This document shows positions 8,241-18,898 of a stretch of DNA of 64,000 bases, in pieces. Source of the DNA: Gilliamella sp. N-G2 (lineage in GTDB: Bacteria > Pseudomonadota > Gammaproteobacteria > Enterobacterales > Orbaceae); contig NZ_NAST01000007.1 of assembly GCF_002142215.1 (NCBI RefSeq), positions 44,341-108,340 on the forward strand, read 5' to 3'. The notes under the pieces were generated by a model. It saw nothing but the letters and a program-made list of their open reading frames with translations. It searched no databases and was not told the origin of the DNA. Made by a program: the position numbers and the translations under genes. Position 1 is the stretch's first letter. Each line of letters starts with the position of its first letter.

Positions 8241-9155
8241 ATGTCATTAAATTATGAAGCGTCTTTTGACGGAAAAGTTAAGAAAGCTGTAATTCCAGTA
8301 GCCGGTCTTGGCACGAGAATGTTGCCTGCAACCAAAGCGATTCCTAAAGAGATGTTACCCGTAGTGGATAAACCACTTATACAATATGTTGTTAAAGAGT
8401 GTATTGCAGCCGGAATAACTGAAATTATTTTTGTTACACATTCTTCTAAAAATTCGATTGAAAACCATTTTGATACTAGCTTCGAGCTTGAAGCTATGTT
8501 AGAAGCGCGAGTTAAACGTCAACTTTTGCAAGAAGTGCAAGGAATACTACCAAAACATGTTACTATTACAAGTGTTCGCCAAGGTTTAGCCAAAGGGCTT
8601 GGTCATGCGGTACTTTGTGCTTATCCTTTAGTTGGTGATGAACCTTTTGCTGTTGTGTTACCGGATGTGATTATAGATGAGTATGAAAGTGATCTTACTC
8701 AAGATAATTTAGCGGCGATGATTCATAATTATCATGAGACTAAACATAGCCAAATTATGGTTGAGCCGGTACCAAAAGAACTTGTTTCATCTTATGGTAT
8801 TGTTGACTGTCGTGGTGAAGAGTTATCTGCAGGTAATGTAACACAAATGTATAGTGTAGTTGAAAAACCGTCAATTGAAGAAGCACCGTCTAATCAATCT
8901 GTGGTAGGCCGTTATGTATTGTCTGAAAAAATTTGGCCTTTATTAGCCAAAACACCATTAGGTGCTGGTGGTGAAATTCAATTAACTGACGCAATTGCGA
9001 TGTTACTTGCAGAAGATCCTGTTGATGCGTATTGTATTAAAGGCCGAAGCCATGATTGTGGTAATAAATTAGGTTATGTCCAAACTTTTGTACAATACGC
9101 AATGCGTCATAAAAGTTTAGGTGATGATGTTAAAGCGTGGTTAAAAACGATTTAA
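8241..9155 (+). CDS. galU: UTP-glucose-1-phosphate uridylyltransferase
   Basis: Makes UDP-glucose from UTP and glucose-1-phosphate for LPS core, galactose metabolism and envelope glucans. Nucleotidyltransferase signature [19 protein letters not shown] sits at about residues 22-40, with [10 protein letters not shown] next. [12 protein letters not shown] carries the metal-binding Asp, and VEKP and [10 protein letters not shown] follow. The length of 304 is usual (E. coli 302). AAGGAATT lies just upstream of the ATG. A strong stem-loop terminator follows. Being adjacent to small envelope genes fits a cell-surface role but does not prove co-expression. Confidence 0.95.
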   Translation: MSLNYEASFDGKVKKAVIPVAGLGTRMLPATKAIPKEMLPVVDKPLIQYVVKECIAAGITEIIFVTHSSKNSIENHFDTSFELEAMLEARVKRQLLQEVQGILPKHVTITSVRQGLAKGLGHAVLCAYPLVGDEPFAVVLPDVIIDEYESDLTQDNLAAMIHNYHETKHSQIMVEPVPKELVSSYGIVDCRGEELSAGNVTQMYSVVEKPSIEEAPSNQSVVGRYVLSEKIWPLLAKTPLGAGGEIQLTDAIAMLLAEDPVDAYCIKGRSHDCGNKLGYVQTFVQYAMRHKSLGDDVKAWLKTI

Positions 9156-9180
9156 TTTTTTGCCTAATCAACTGATATAA

Positions 9181-9206
9181 AAAAGACGCCAATTGGCGTC
9201 TTTTTT
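9181..9206. terminator. rho-independent terminator, galU/tcyP convergent
   Basis: AAAAGACGCC, AATT loop, then GGCGTCTTTTTT. It is symmetrical, so it can serve both galU (+) and the symporter gene (-). Confidence 0.9.
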
Positions 9207-9247
9207 GCTATTTGTTTAGAATACATCGAAAGTGTATTTTTTCATCA

Positions 9248-10669
9248 TTAAACTTCTGACTGGTCATTATCTAAGGTCACGTTAGGATCGTTATAGATAT
9301 CCATATTCATTAATCCAACTTCATGATCGGTTGCAATTGCTGCTGTCATAGCACCGGATACATTGGCTAAGGTTCTGGCCATATCAATGATTGGATCAAC
9401 GGCTAGCACCATGCCGATTAAAGGGAAGTATTCAGCCATTCCCATGCCTGATAGTACAACGGTTGCGGCAACAGTTGCAGTACCCGGTATACCGGCGATG
9501 CCAATCGAACCTATAACGACTACAATCACTAGCATAATATAAAATTGAATATCAGTATTAATGCCTACCATATGGGCTACCATTACGGCAAGCAGTGCAG
9601 GGAAAAATCCAGCACAACCGTTCATTCCCATTGTACTACCCAATGATCCCACTAGATTAGCAGTACCGGTATTTACCCCCATTCTGACGGTTAATGTTGA
9701 TATTGTCATAGGTAATGTACCAACTGATGAGCGGCTGGTGAAAGCTAGTAACCATGTGCCAAGTGCTTTTTTAATAAATATGATTGGTGAAACTCCATGC
9801 ACCATCACAATCACGATATGTACTGCAAGCATTAATATGGTAGCAAGGTAAATTGCTAATACAAAGCTTAATACTTCGACTATTGCAGGGATACCATTGG
9901 AAATAATGGTGCGAGCAAGCAATGCAATTACTGCATAAGGCATATATTTGATGATCGTCATGGCAATTGACATGATAATTTTATAAAGTGCTTCAATAAA
10001 GGTTTTAAATAGGGCAATAGGTTGAGGATTCTTTTTTTCCATACGATTAGCTGCGAGTCCCATTAATGCCGAAAAGATGACTAAGCCAACAATATTCTCT
10101 TTTACCATGGAAGCAATGATGTTACTAGGGATAAGATTGACGAATGTATCAATGATATTGGTATATTGTTTTGCAACAGCGGTTTTGGCTGAGGTTGAAC
10201 TTAGTTCACCTAATGATAATACATTAGCCAAGATAATCCCAATAATACAAGCAATGGCTGTAGTGAACAGTAGCCAAAAAATACCTCTGAATGCGATTTG
10301 TGGTAAATTTTCTTTACCAGAAAAATCAATAATCACTTTTACAATTGAGACGAAAATCAGAGGAATAACTAGCATGCGAATAAAGGCTATAAAGGCTCGG
10401 CCGAATAAACCATACCATGTTGCGGTTTCTTGCATCCAAATTGTTGAGCTATTTGGAAAACCAGCAGCAGCTTGAATACCTAAACCCAGTACGGCACCAA
10501 GTACTAAGCCAACCAGCATACGAATAGAAAAATTAACTTTTTTGGTTTGCAGTGGTCGCATTATTGCAAAAAAGCAAAACAGCAATAAGCCAATGCCTAT
10601 TAAGGTTTGATAATGGGTGATAGATAAGAACTTTTCAAAAAAAGTCCCCTGAAAAATGGCATCTGACAT
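9248..10669 (-). CDS. tcyP: cation symporter of the DAACS family, TcyP-like (L-cystine)
   Basis: Multi-pass inner-membrane secondary transporter, 473 residues, of the dicarboxylate/amino-acid:cation symporter family. Seen are the membrane helices, the FTSRSSVGTLPMTI re-entrant loop (HP1-like), GSTMGMNGCAGFFPALLAVMVA, and DPIIDMARTLANVSGAMTAAI with the substrate-binding Asp/Arg region. The TSRSS and NGCAG motifs resemble E. coli TcyP (YdjN) more than glutamate carriers, so cystine is the likeliest substrate; other DAACS substrates remain possible. GGGGGT precedes the ATG. It lies 135 bases downstream of a CoA-disulfide-reductase-like gene on the same strand, suggesting a thiol/disulfide unit. 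Confidence 0.8.
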   Translation of the reverse strand: MSDAIFQGTFFEKFLSITHYQTLIGIGLLLFCFFAIMRPLQTKKVNFSIRMLVGLVLGAVLGLGIQAAAGFPNSSTIWMQETATWYGLFGRAFIAFIRMLVIPLIFVSIVKVIIDFSGKENLPQIAFRGIFWLLFTTAIACIIGIILANVLSLGELSSTSAKTAVAKQYTNIIDTFVNLIPSNIIASMVKENIVGLVIFSALMGLAANRMEKKNPQPIALFKTFIEALYKIIMSIAMTIIKYMPYAVIALLARTIISNGIPAIVEVLSFVLAIYLATILMLAVHIVIVMVHGVSPIIFIKKALGTWLLAFTSRSSVGTLPMTISTLTVRMGVNTGTANLVGSLGSTMGMNGCAGFFPALLAVMVAHMVGINTDIQFYIMLVIVVVIGSIGIAGIPGTATVAATVVLSGMGMAEYFPLIGMVLAVDPIIDMARTLANVSGAMTAAIATDHEVGLMNMDIYNDPNVTLDNDQSEV

Positions 10670-10804
10670 GGTTTACCCCCAGCTTTTGGATAAAATTGAA
10701 TTAATTTTGAATAATCTGTTTTTGGGTTGGATTAACCATTTAAATTAACCCAACTGCCCATTCTGAATCTTAATAACTAAGCAAATATTTATTATGCTTA
10801 AACT

Positions 10805-12136
10805 CTATTTAGCGATACCTCCGGCGATATTTAAAATATCCCACGGTCTTGAAAAAGGTGGCGCATATAAAAAGTCCATCATCGCTAATTCATCAATTTT
10901 CATATTTGCCCAAATAGCCGTAGCTAAACTATTGGTTCTTAATGCAGCGCCACTGCCACCAGCCAGTTGTCCACCTAATAAAACACGAGTTTCAGCGTGA
11001 TAAATCAGTTTAGCAATAACGCTAGTTTGCCCTGCAACATAGTTACTATGATTTTTATCTTTAACGATTACTGTCTTGTACGGGATCCTGCTTTTGATTG
11101 CTTGTGATTCAGTTAGTCCTGTTCGGCCAGCTTCAATATCAAACACTCTTAATGCTGATGTGCCAAGGGTTCCTGGGAATTGATTATTACCGCCGGCTAA
11201 ATTGTCACCAACCACCTTACCGAGTTTGTTGGCGCCAGTAGCTAATGGTATATAAGTCATTGATTGACTAACTCGATGATATAGTGCGACGCAGTCGCCC
11301 GCGGCATAAATATCAGCAATATTAGTTTTGCCATAACTATCAATGACAATAGCGCCATTGCTAAGTGTTTCAAGCTCTAAATCTTTATATACTTTGCTAT
11401 TAGGTTTTACCCCTGTAGCTATAATGACAATATCCGCCGCATATTTAGCTTTATCGGTAATAACATGGGTAACTTTTTGTACACCTTCAAAACCTTGTAC
11501 TCGTTCTTGTAGGTGTAAATCACAATGTTGTTTTAGGTTTTCTTCAATTATCTCGGTAAGTTCCGGATCGAAGGCGTCGACCAATACTCTATCATCTAAT
11601 TGAATTAATTTTACATTTTTGTTTAATGCCACTAAAGATTCAGTTACTTCAAGCCCTATATAGCCAGCACCAATGACTATAACATTGGTATTTTGTGGAT
11701 TCGTTAAGGCATTTTTTATTGCCAGACCATCATATATATCACGCAAAGTGAAAATATTTTCCAGTTGGTGATTTTCTAAAGGCGGAATTATTGGTGCTGC
11801 TCCAACCGCAATAAGTAATTTGTCATAATCATCATCAAAACAGTTATTGGTATTAAGATCTTTGACTGTAATTTTTTTTAATTTTGCATCAATAGCAATA
11901 ACTTCATGTAACGTTTTGATTTCAATTCCATCTTTTGCAAATTGATTTGGTGTTCTGGATATCATTTCATTTTCATCTTGAAAATGATTACCAATAAAGT
12001 AAGGTAATCCACAAGCACCAAATGAAACAATATCTGATTTTTCATAAATGCGAATAGTTGCATTGGGATCCTTTCTTTTGGCTTTTGCTGCGGCACTGGC
12101 ACCAGCAGCTTGAGCGCCAATGATGATTATTTTCAT
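10805..12136 (-). CDS. FAD-dependent CoA-disulfide reductase / NADH oxidase-like protein
   Basis: Pyridine-nucleotide-disulfide oxidoreductase with a single active-site cysteine. The 443 residues start with a Rossmann FAD motif (IIIIGAQAAGASAA), then SFGACGLPYF with Cys42 in the position of the redox cysteine of CoA-disulfide reductases and NADH oxidases. A second NAD-binding GxGxxG (IVIGAGYIGLE) and the FAD motif IYAAGDC follow. It could reduce CoA disulfide, polysulfide or oxygen, and sequence alone does not decide which. AAAGGAG precedes the ATG. Downstream on the same strand is a cystine-type symporter, which favours a role in thiol redox balance. Confidence 0.82.
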   Translation of the reverse strand: MKIIIIGAQAAGASAAAKAKRKDPNATIRIYEKSDIVSFGACGLPYFIGNHFQDENEMISRTPNQFAKDGIEIKTLHEVIAIDAKLKKITVKDLNTNNCFDDDYDKLLIAVGAAPIIPPLENHQLENIFTLRDIYDGLAIKNALTNPQNTNVIVIGAGYIGLEVTESLVALNKNVKLIQLDDRVLVDAFDPELTEIIEENLKQHCDLHLQERVQGFEGVQKVTHVITDKAKYAADIVIIATGVKPNSKVYKDLELETLSNGAIVIDSYGKTNIADIYAAGDCVALYHRVSQSMTYIPLATGANKLGKVVGDNLAGGNNQFPGTLGTSALRVFDIEAGRTGLTESQAIKSRIPYKTVIVKDKNHSNYVAGQTSVIAKLIYHAETRVLLGGQLAGGSGAALRTNSLATAIWANMKIDELAMMDFLYAPPFSRPWDILNIAGGIAK

Positions 12137-12291
12137 CGAGTGTTCTCCTTTGAGCGCAAATAATTTTTAACCATCATCGTAACATAGGTTAATCACACTA
12201 GTTAGATTAGTTGGTTATTTAGCTTTAATATTAATCAATTTAAAGTTGTATTGATAAGATTTGATTCCTGTTAAAAATAAATCTTAATCAG

Positions 12292-13269
12292 TTAAAATTT
12301 TTTGAGGAAAGGCGTTTTTTCAAGTATATCTTTGATTAATTCAACCTGTAGAGACGTATCGTTTAAGGCCGGGATGTAATAAAATTGTTCACCGCCAGCA
12401 TTTAGGAATATTTCTCGATTTTGTTCATCAATTTCATAAAGGGTCTCAATACAATCCGCTGAAAAACCTGGACAGATAACCTGGACATATTTAGAGCCTG
12501 TTTTAGCCAATTTTTCTAATATATCGCTAGTGTTGGGTTCAACCCATTTCCCTTTACCAAACTTTGATTGATAAGCCATTTTTATTGTTAAGTCGATACC
12601 ATTTTCTTGGCATTTGTTTGTCAATAATTTAGTGGTTAACTGGCATCTTTGCACATAGTCGTCTTGGCGTTTATCAATATAGCGTTCAGGAATACCATGA
12701 TAAGAAAGGAGTAATACATCTGGCTGTCCTTGGATTGAAAACGCTTGCAGGACTTGTGAATAAAGAGCATCAATATAACTTGGGTGGTCGGCATAATCAC
12801 GAATATAGCTAAAGTTAATTTTGATATTATTGTCAGCAATAAGTTGCTTTACTTTAGCTAATACCGCTTGAGTTGTGGTGGTCGAATATTGCGGAAATAA
12901 CGGTAATAAAGTGACTTTTTCACATGATTTTAAATTATTTAGCGCCGACAGTAAGTTTGGTTCCCCATAGGTCATAGCTAATTCACATTGCATATCAGGT
13001 AGTGCTAATTGTAATTGATTAATTAAGCGTTTACTGTAACGAAGTAATGGTGATTCATTCTCAATCCATATCTTTTGATAATGGTTGATGATATAGGGAA
13101 CACGTTTAGGCAGTATTAGGTATTTTAAAATTGGATACCAAATAAAAGCAGGTAGGTCGACAACATGGCGATCGAGTAAAAACTCAGTCAAGTAGTTGCG
13201 AATTGCCATTGGCGTTGCGGCACTTGGTGTGCCTAAATTAACTAGCAATAACCCCTGTTTTTTATTCAC
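12292..13269 (-). CDS. hemH: ferrochelatase
   Basis: Inserts ferrous iron into protoporphyrin IX, the last step of haem synthesis. The 325 residues contain LLVNLGTP at the N-terminus, YHGIPERY with the catalytic His191, and CPGFSADCIETLYEI with the conserved acidic pair near residues 275-279. The length is as in E. coli (320). It lies 9 bases downstream of waaA, in an apparent orn-waaA-hemH transcription unit. That order is unlike E. coli, where hemH is near adk. Confidence 0.95.
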   Translation of the reverse strand: MNKKQGLLLVNLGTPSAATPMAIRNYLTEFLLDRHVVDLPAFIWYPILKYLILPKRVPYIINHYQKIWIENESPLLRYSKRLINQLQLALPDMQCELAMTYGEPNLLSALNNLKSCEKVTLLPLFPQYSTTTTQAVLAKVKQLIADNNIKINFSYIRDYADHPSYIDALYSQVLQAFSIQGQPDVLLLSYHGIPERYIDKRQDDYVQRCQLTTKLLTNKCQENGIDLTIKMAYQSKFGKGKWVEPNTSDILEKLAKTGSKYVQVICPGFSADCIETLYEIDEQNREIFLNAGGEQFYYIPALNDTSLQVELIKDILEKTPFLKKF

Positions 13270-13278
13270 AAGCCATCC

Positions 13279-14556
13279 TTATGATTTTTCAAGATAGTGA
13301 TGGATAACCTCAAGAAGGCGATTTAGCGCACCTTGGTTATTTTTTAAAACTTGATAGGCATTTTCGCCAATTTGCTGACAACGACTTTCATTATGTAATA
13401 AGCTATTAATTGTGGAATAGAGCGAATCAGCAGAACTGTCACATACCAGCATGCCATTAGCCTCAATTAACTGTTCACCAATAACTTTAAAGTTAAAAAA
13501 ATGTGTACCGCTTATAATGGGAATATGGTGTAGGGCCGGTTCCAGTGGGTTATGTCCACCATGTTCAATTAAACTACCGCCAACAAAAGCAATATTAGCC
13601 AAACCATAAAGTTCCAGTAATTCTCCCATGGTATCACCCAAAATCACTTGTGTCAGATCTGTAGGATTTTGTTTGCTACTGCGTGTAATATAATTCAAGC
13701 CATTATCGGCAATTAGCTTTTCAACGGTTTTAAAACGTTCAGGGTGACGAGGGACTAAAATAAGTAATAAGTTGTCATGATTTTTAATAAGCTGTTGAAA
13801 TGCTGATAAAATGATTTCATCTTCACCTGAATGGGTGCTGGCAGCGATTAGTACTGGTCGATGCAATTGCCATTGCTGTTTTAACTGCGCAAGATTCTGT
13901 TGTTGCTTGGCTGTGAGTTCAATATCAAACTTAATACTACCCGTTACCGCTAAATGATCTGCCGGTAGACCCAATGAGATAAATCTATCACCGTCTTGTC
14001 TATTTTGGGCGGCAACGGTGCTGATTTTAGCTAATAGTTTACTAATAGCTTGTCCTAGTTTATGGTATCTTTTGGCTGAACGTTCTGATAAGCGGGCATT
14101 AGCAATAATCAATGGAATTTTTTTGCTATCACATTGGCTAATTAAGTTTGGCCAAAGCTCTGTTTCCATAATTATGACTAATTTGGGCTGAACTGTTTTT
14201 AGAAAGCGATGTATTGCACAAGGCAGATCATAAGGCAAGTAGACATGACTAACACTCTCTTTGAGTATTGATTTAACTTGTTTAGAGCCAGTGGGTGTCA
14301 TGGTCGTCACCGTAATCGGTAACTGTGGATATTGGCTTTGAAGTGCTTTAATCAATGGAATTGCGGCTAACGTTTCGCCGACAGAAACCGCATGTACTAA
14401 AATTCCACCTGATTTAACTTTATTTTTGCAAAATCCATAACGTTCTAACCAGCGTTTACGATAATCTGGCGCTTTACGGCTGCGCCAAAGTAATCTAAGC
14501 CAGACTAGTGGCTGAATTAGATAAAGTAAGATCGTATATACAATACTCATGATCAT
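13279..14556 (-). CDS. waaA: 3-deoxy-D-manno-octulosonic acid (Kdo) transferase
   Basis: Membrane-anchored glycosyltransferase that adds Kdo residues to lipid IVA in LPS core synthesis. An N-terminal hydrophobic anchor (about residues 3-24) is followed by RYG, then [11 protein letters not shown] with the catalytic Glu61. Later motifs are [26 protein letters not shown] and the C-terminal [16 protein letters not shown] typical of the GT30 family. The start overlaps the orn stop by 4 bases (ATGA type), so the two are translationally coupled. A second in-frame ATG two codons on (14550) is an equally good start. Confidence 0.94.
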   Translation of the reverse strand: MIMSIVYTILLYLIQPLVWLRLLWRSRKAPDYRKRWLERYGFCKNKVKSGGILVHAVSVGETLAAIPLIKALQSQYPQLPITVTTMTPTGSKQVKSILKESVSHVYLPYDLPCAIHRFLKTVQPKLVIIMETELWPNLISQCDSKKIPLIIANARLSERSAKRYHKLGQAISKLLAKISTVAAQNRQDGDRFISLGLPADHLAVTGSIKFDIELTAKQQQNLAQLKQQWQLHRPVLIAASTHSGEDEIILSAFQQLIKNHDNLLLILVPRHPERFKTVEKLIADNGLNYITRSSKQNPTDLTQVILGDTMGELLELYGLANIAFVGGSLIEHGGHNPLEPALHHIPIISGTHFFNFKVIGEQLIEANGMLVCDSSADSLYSTINSLLHNESRCQQIGENAYQVLKNNQGALNRLLEVIHHYLEKS

Positions 14557-15119
14557 TCATTAGTAAGATTAAAAAAGTGTTGTCGGTAATAAACTAATTC
14601 GGCGATGGAGTCGCGAATATCATCTAAAGCTTGATGTGAACTCTGTTTACTGATACCTTTTAATATTTCTGGTTTCCAGCGTCTGGCTAATTCTTTAATC
14701 GTACTGACATCTAAATAGCGATAATGAAAATATTTTTCTAAATTTGGCATATAGTTAAATAGAAAACGGCGATCTTGGCCAATGGTATTACCACAGATTG
14801 GCGAACTGTTTTCCGGCACCCATTGTTTTAAAAATTCAAGGGTTTGTTGTTCAGCTTGTTGTTCGGAAATGGTACTTTGACGCACACGTTCAATTAATCC
14901 GGATTTGCCATGCGTTCTTTGATTCCAATCATCCATAAGCGCAAGTTGTTCATCTGATTGATGGATAGCAATGACTGGGCCTTCAGCTAGGATATTTAAA
15001 TTAGAATCAGTTACGATGGTAGCGATTTCGATAATCCGATCGCTATTTGGATCAAGACCTGTCATTTCTAGGTCAATCCAGATAAGATTACTACTGTTTA
15101 TATTTACTTGTGTCGTCAT
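14553..15119 (-). CDS. orn: oligoribonuclease
   Basis: 3-prime to 5-prime exoribonuclease of the DEDD family that finishes degradation of di- to short oligoribonucleotides, including pGpG. Motifs: IDLEMTGLD (first Asp/Glu), [24 protein letters not shown], and [11 protein letters not shown] with the catalytic His/Asp. The frame extends to 15173, but [19 protein letters not shown] beginning at 15119 matches the E. coli start and gives 188 residues (E. coli 181). It is first in a unit with waaA and hemH, and divergent from rsgA, as orn and rsgA are in E. coli. Confidence 0.95.
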   Translation of the reverse strand: MTTQVNINSSNLIWIDLEMTGLDPNSDRIIEIATIVTDSNLNILAEGPVIAIHQSDEQLALMDDWNQRTHGKSGLIERVRQSTISEQQAEQQTLEFLKQWVPENSSPICGNTIGQDRRFLFNYMPNLEKYFHYRYLDVSTIKELARRWKPEILKGISKQSSHQALDDIRDSIAELVYYRQHFFNLTNE

Positions 15120-15178
15120 AATTTTCGAGATAAATTTTCTTTTTAATACCGAGTAGTGTAGCATAAGTACCAAACTGT

Positions 15179-16225
15179 TTGAGCAAAAAATTAGTTACTG
15201 TGGCGAAAAATCAACTCTCAAAAAATCAAAAAAGGCGTATGGCCGCTAAGCATCAACAGCGTTTAGAAACTAAGTTAGATGACAATCTGGCTAATTTTTC
15301 TGCGCCTCGTGATGGCGTGGTAGTGAGTCGCTTTGGCAAATCAGCGGATGTTGAAGATAATGCTGGCAACATCTACCGATGTAGTATTCGTCGTACTTTA
15401 CCATCATTAGTGACCGGTGATAAAGTATTGTGGCGTGAAAGTTTAGAACCGAATACTAATGGTATTATAGGAGCCGTTCATCCTCGTCATTCCGAGTTAG
15501 TACGACCTGATTTTTATGATGGCGTTAAACCTGTTGCCGCCAATGTCGATCAAATTGTTATTATTTCTGCGGTATTACCTGAATTATCATTTAATATCAT
15601 CGATCGTTATTTAGTTGCATGTGAAGCGACTAAAATTACCCCAATTATCGTATTGAATAAAATTGATTTGCTTGATGAACAAAAAAAACAAGAGATTGAA
15701 CAGCAGTTTCTTATTTATAGCAAAATTGGTTATCAAGTTTTATATATCTCTTGCCAATCACAGCAGGGTATTGCGCCTTTGCAGCAGGTATTAGATGGCA
15801 AAATATCTATTTTAGTTGGGCAATCAGGTGTCGGTAAATCGAGTATTATCAATTTGCTATTACCTCATGATCAAGCGACGCTAACTGGTGAAGTGTCTGA
15901 AATATCGGGGCTTGGCCAACATACCACAACTTCAACTCGACTTTACCATTTACCTAATGGCGGCGATATTATAGATTCGCCGGGAATTCGGGAGTTTGGT
16001 TTATGGCATTTAGAACCCGAGGAAGTTATTGCCGGTTTTGTCGAATTTGATGATTATTTAGGGGGGTGCCAATTTCGGGATTGCAATCATTTAGATACCC
16101 CAGGTTGTTTATTGCAAAAAGCGGTTAGCGAAGGAGCGATAGCGCCATCAAGATTAGCTAATTATCATCGAATATTGCAGTCAATGCGTGAAGTCAAAAC
16201 GAAAACTAATAAAAGTTATAAATGA
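15179..16225 (+). CDS. rsgA: ribosome small-subunit biogenesis GTPase RsgA
   Basis: Circularly permuted GTPase that checks late 30S maturation. An OB-fold N-domain ([23 protein letters not shown]) precedes the permuted GTPase motifs: NKIDLL (G4) first, then GQSGVGKSS (G1) and [11 protein letters not shown] (G3). A zinc site in [16 protein letters not shown] follows, then the NYHRIL helix. Neither likely start is ATG. TTG at 15179 gives 348 residues (E. coli 350). GTG at 15200 would start [13 protein letters not shown], which aligns slightly better with E. coli MSKNKLSKGQQRR. Neither has a clear ribosome site, so the start is uncertain. Confidence 0.93.
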   Translation: MSKKLVTVAKNQLSKNQKRRMAAKHQQRLETKLDDNLANFSAPRDGVVVSRFGKSADVEDNAGNIYRCSIRRTLPSLVTGDKVLWRESLEPNTNGIIGAVHPRHSELVRPDFYDGVKPVAANVDQIVIISAVLPELSFNIIDRYLVACEATKITPIIVLNKIDLLDEQKKQEIEQQFLIYSKIGYQVLYISCQSQQGIAPLQQVLDGKISILVGQSGVGKSSIINLLLPHDQATLTGEVSEISGLGQHTTTSTRLYHLPNGGDIIDSPGIREFGLWHLEPEEVIAGFVEFDDYLGGCQFRDCNHLDTPGCLLQKAVSEGAIAPSRLANYHRILQSMREVKTKTNKSYK

Positions 16226-16269
16226 CCATCTTTGATGGTGATTAGCTGTTTTATTTATGAACCGCTTAG

Positions 16270-16305
16270 TTTTATTGCTCACAAACGATGTTGTGAGCAA
16301 TAAAA
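16270..16305. terminator. strong bidirectional terminator between rsgA and hdeD
   Basis: Perfect 15-bp inverted repeat TTTTATTGCTCACAA / TTGTGAGCAATAAAA with a 6-base loop. A/T-rich flanks on both sides suit it to terminate both convergent genes. Confidence 0.88.
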
Positions 16306-16311
16306 TAAAAT

Positions 16312-16863
16312 TTAAGATCTAGAGTTTTTTAATGCAGAACCGATAGTAATATAAGCAAAGCCTTGGAATACTAGATCTATTCCTAAAAACATACCTAATA
16401 CCCAAATACTATCATATGGCCAGCCTGCCATCAGCATAAGCCCTAAAATGATGTTAATAATCCCAGAAAAAATGATCCATACCCAACGCGGTAAATTGCG
16501 GTTACTCATTGCAGCAAAAATTTGAGTAAACCCGCTAATTGTTAATAATAATGAAATAAGTAATGTTAATGCTGAAGAGACAGCAATGGGTTGGAAAAAT
16601 GACATTAGACCAATAAAAATATATAAAATTCCCATAATGGCCCATAAAGCAGTTTGCCCAACCCCTTTGATGTTAAAAGAGTGGATAACTTGTATAATAC
16701 CTGCGATAAAAATCAGTGAGCCAATAAAATAAACAGAAAACACAGTGGCGATGAATTGATAACCCAATGCCAAGCAACCGAGAACAATTAAAATTATACC
16801 AATTACAATAAACCAATTTGCTTTTTGTTTAAAACTTTGAATAATGTTTTCATTAGCTATCAT
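16312..16863 (-). CDS. hdeD: HdeD-family membrane protein (DUF308)
   Basis: Small inner-membrane protein of 183 residues with six hydrophobic segments in three helical pairs, the DUF308/HdeD pattern. Seen are GIILIVLGCLALGYQF, WAIMGILYIFIGLMSFFQP, WVWIIFSGIINIILGLMLM and a C-terminal GIDLVFQGFAYI. In E. coli HdeD is tied to acid resistance at high density, but molecular function is unknown. AGGAAA precedes the ATG. hdeA/hdeB chaperones are not adjacent, so an acid-resistance role here is only inferred. Confidence 0.85.
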   Translation of the reverse strand: MIANENIIQSFKQKANWFIVIGIILIVLGCLALGYQFIATVFSVYFIGSLIFIAGIIQVIHSFNIKGVGQTALWAIMGILYIFIGLMSFFQPIAVSSALTLLISLLLTISGFTQIFAAMSNRNLPRWVWIIFSGIINIILGLMLMAGWPYDSIWVLGMFLGIDLVFQGFAYITIGSALKNSRS

Positions 16864-17037
16864 ATAAATTTCCTGTTTTTGTTGTTAATGTAATCTATTA
16901 AATAAACAAAATTTTTTAAAATAATTATTAGTCATATTAGTTTAGAGAATAGGTGATACAGAATACTTAGTAAAAATCAGACGATTTACTTTCACTAAGT
17001 ATAATATTTGATCAATATAATAAAACCAATTTAGTTA

Positions 17038-18711
17038 TTAAATTTTATCTTTCAGTGCTTCATCTAAAGTTGGATAAAACATTAATTTGTCTGCGATTGG
17101 TACAATTTTTGCTCGTGCTAAGGTTTTTAATGGTTGAAATTGTAGTTCGCAAATAGATAGATCAACTTGTGGCGGTAATTCATCAATAAAATGGATTAGT
17201 GCATTTAAGCCACCAGCATCAAGAATAGGTACTGCATCCCATTGCAAAACAATATGTTGGTAATCATTAATTTTCTGATATAACTCTAAGAATGTCTTTT
17301 CAGCGGCAGCGAAGAACAATGGACCATTGATACGTAGAACTAAGGTTTTTTCATTTACTTGATTCAATTCGACCAAGCGAGTCATACGGGCAATACGCCG
17401 CATAAATAAGATAGAGGCTAATACAATCCCCAGTGTAATAGCAATAACCATATCAAATAATACGGTAAGTGACATGCAAATAAGCATGATAATAATGTCG
17501 TCTTTAGGCGCACATTTAATAATATAGATTACGCGTTGAACGGCACTCATATTCCATGCAACAATTAACAATAATGCTGCCATTGCTGATAATGGGATAA
17601 ATGATAAAAGCGGAGCAAAACAGATAAGGGCCAATAATACGATTAATGAATGCAATACTGCGGCAATCGGTGAGGTGGCACCAGCTTTAACATTTGCTGC
17701 CGAACGAGCTATTGCTGCTGTTGCTGAAATTCCTCCGAAAAACGGTGCAATGAGATTACCTAAACCCTGGCCAATGAGTTCGCTATTGGAATGATGTTTG
17801 GTATGTGTCATTTCATCCAACACGACTGCACATAGCAATGATTCAATTGCACATAACATTGCCATAGTTAACGAGATCGGAATTAAAGCGGTTAATGTCG
17901 GCCAATCCCATGTAAAAGTGGCGTGTTCCCATGGTAAGATAAATTCTGGCAAAACCGGCGGAATACCATGACCAACAGTGTTATCGGCTAATGTATAAGT
18001 GAATCGTGAACCTATTGTTTCGATGTGATAGCCAAATTGGTTGAATAACAACATGGTTAAAATACCTGCAATTAATGCTGGTAAATGGCCAGATATTTTT
18101 ACCCGAAATTTAGGCCAAACAACTAGAACAATCAGTGTAACAAAACCAACTAGGGTATCGGCGATATTAATAGTTGGAAAAGTTCTAACTAGTTCAATAA
18201 CTTTATTGATATAGCTTTCTGGCATATGTTCTAACGTTAAGCCAAAGAAATCTTTTATTTGCATGGTGGCAATCGTTATCGCAATACCGGAAGTAAAACC
18301 TAATACCACCGGTAGTGGAATGTATTCAATTAATCGCCCTAAACGAATCACTCCCATTAATATCAAAAAAACACCGGAAAGTAGCGTGGCAATTAACAGT
18401 CCGGATAAGCCAAATTGTGTAGAAACAGGATATAGAATTACCACAAATGCCGCAGTTGGTCCCGAAACGCTAAAACGTGAGCCACCGGTAAGGGCTATCA
18501 CAAACCCGGCGATAATTGCCGTATAGAGGCCATGCTGAGGCGCAACACCACTCGCAATAGCTAGAGCCATAGCTAGCGGAATAGCGATGATACCAACGGT
18601 TATTCCGGCAATGAGATCTTTAAGAAAACGTGTTGTGTTGTAAGGAGTATTTATGCAAGCTGATATAAACGCACAGCTAATTTTAGTACCAGAAAGGCCA
18701 TATAATTTCAT
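17038..18711 (-). CDS. dauA: SulP-family anion transporter with STAS domain, DauA-like
   Basis: Inner-membrane transporter, 557 residues. The SulP core carries [58 protein letters not shown], and [20 protein letters not shown]. It ends in a cytoplasmic STAS domain (about residues 440-555, with [14 protein letters not shown]). It parallels E. coli DauA (YchM), an aerobic C4-dicarboxylate transporter active at acidic pH, nearly end to end. It stands alone, divergent from a secreted phosphatase gene and upstream of hdeD on the same strand with a 174-base gap. Confidence 0.9.
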   Translation of the reverse strand: MKLYGLSGTKISCAFISACINTPYNTTRFLKDLIAGITVGIIAIPLAMALAIASGVAPQHGLYTAIIAGFVIALTGGSRFSVSGPTAAFVVILYPVSTQFGLSGLLIATLLSGVFLILMGVIRLGRLIEYIPLPVVLGFTSGIAITIATMQIKDFFGLTLEHMPESYINKVIELVRTFPTINIADTLVGFVTLIVLVVWPKFRVKISGHLPALIAGILTMLLFNQFGYHIETIGSRFTYTLADNTVGHGIPPVLPEFILPWEHATFTWDWPTLTALIPISLTMAMLCAIESLLCAVVLDEMTHTKHHSNSELIGQGLGNLIAPFFGGISATAAIARSAANVKAGATSPIAAVLHSLIVLLALICFAPLLSFIPLSAMAALLLIVAWNMSAVQRVIYIIKCAPKDDIIIMLICMSLTVLFDMVIAITLGIVLASILFMRRIARMTRLVELNQVNEKTLVLRINGPLFFAAAEKTFLELYQKINDYQHIVLQWDAVPILDAGGLNALIHFIDELPPQVDLSICELQFQPLKTLARAKIVPIADKLMFYPTLDEALKDKI

Positions 18712-18898
18712 TATTTTTTAAATCAATTAAATGAGTTATAAAAAGTAGCTAATAAGATAATCTTTTTTTTAAAAATTGAAAGAGTGTTATTAAAATAATT
18801 ACATGATTTTCGGTTAAATTATGTCATTAATAGTATACAATGATCAAAAAAGCACTCATATTTTCCACTTATATTGTTGATTATAGGTAGGAGTCATT

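Noticed and set aside
12256..12285. AAGATTT/AAATCTT dyad downstream of hemH as terminator
   Set aside because: Only A/T-rich 7-bp arms with a long loop and no T tract; too weak to annotate.
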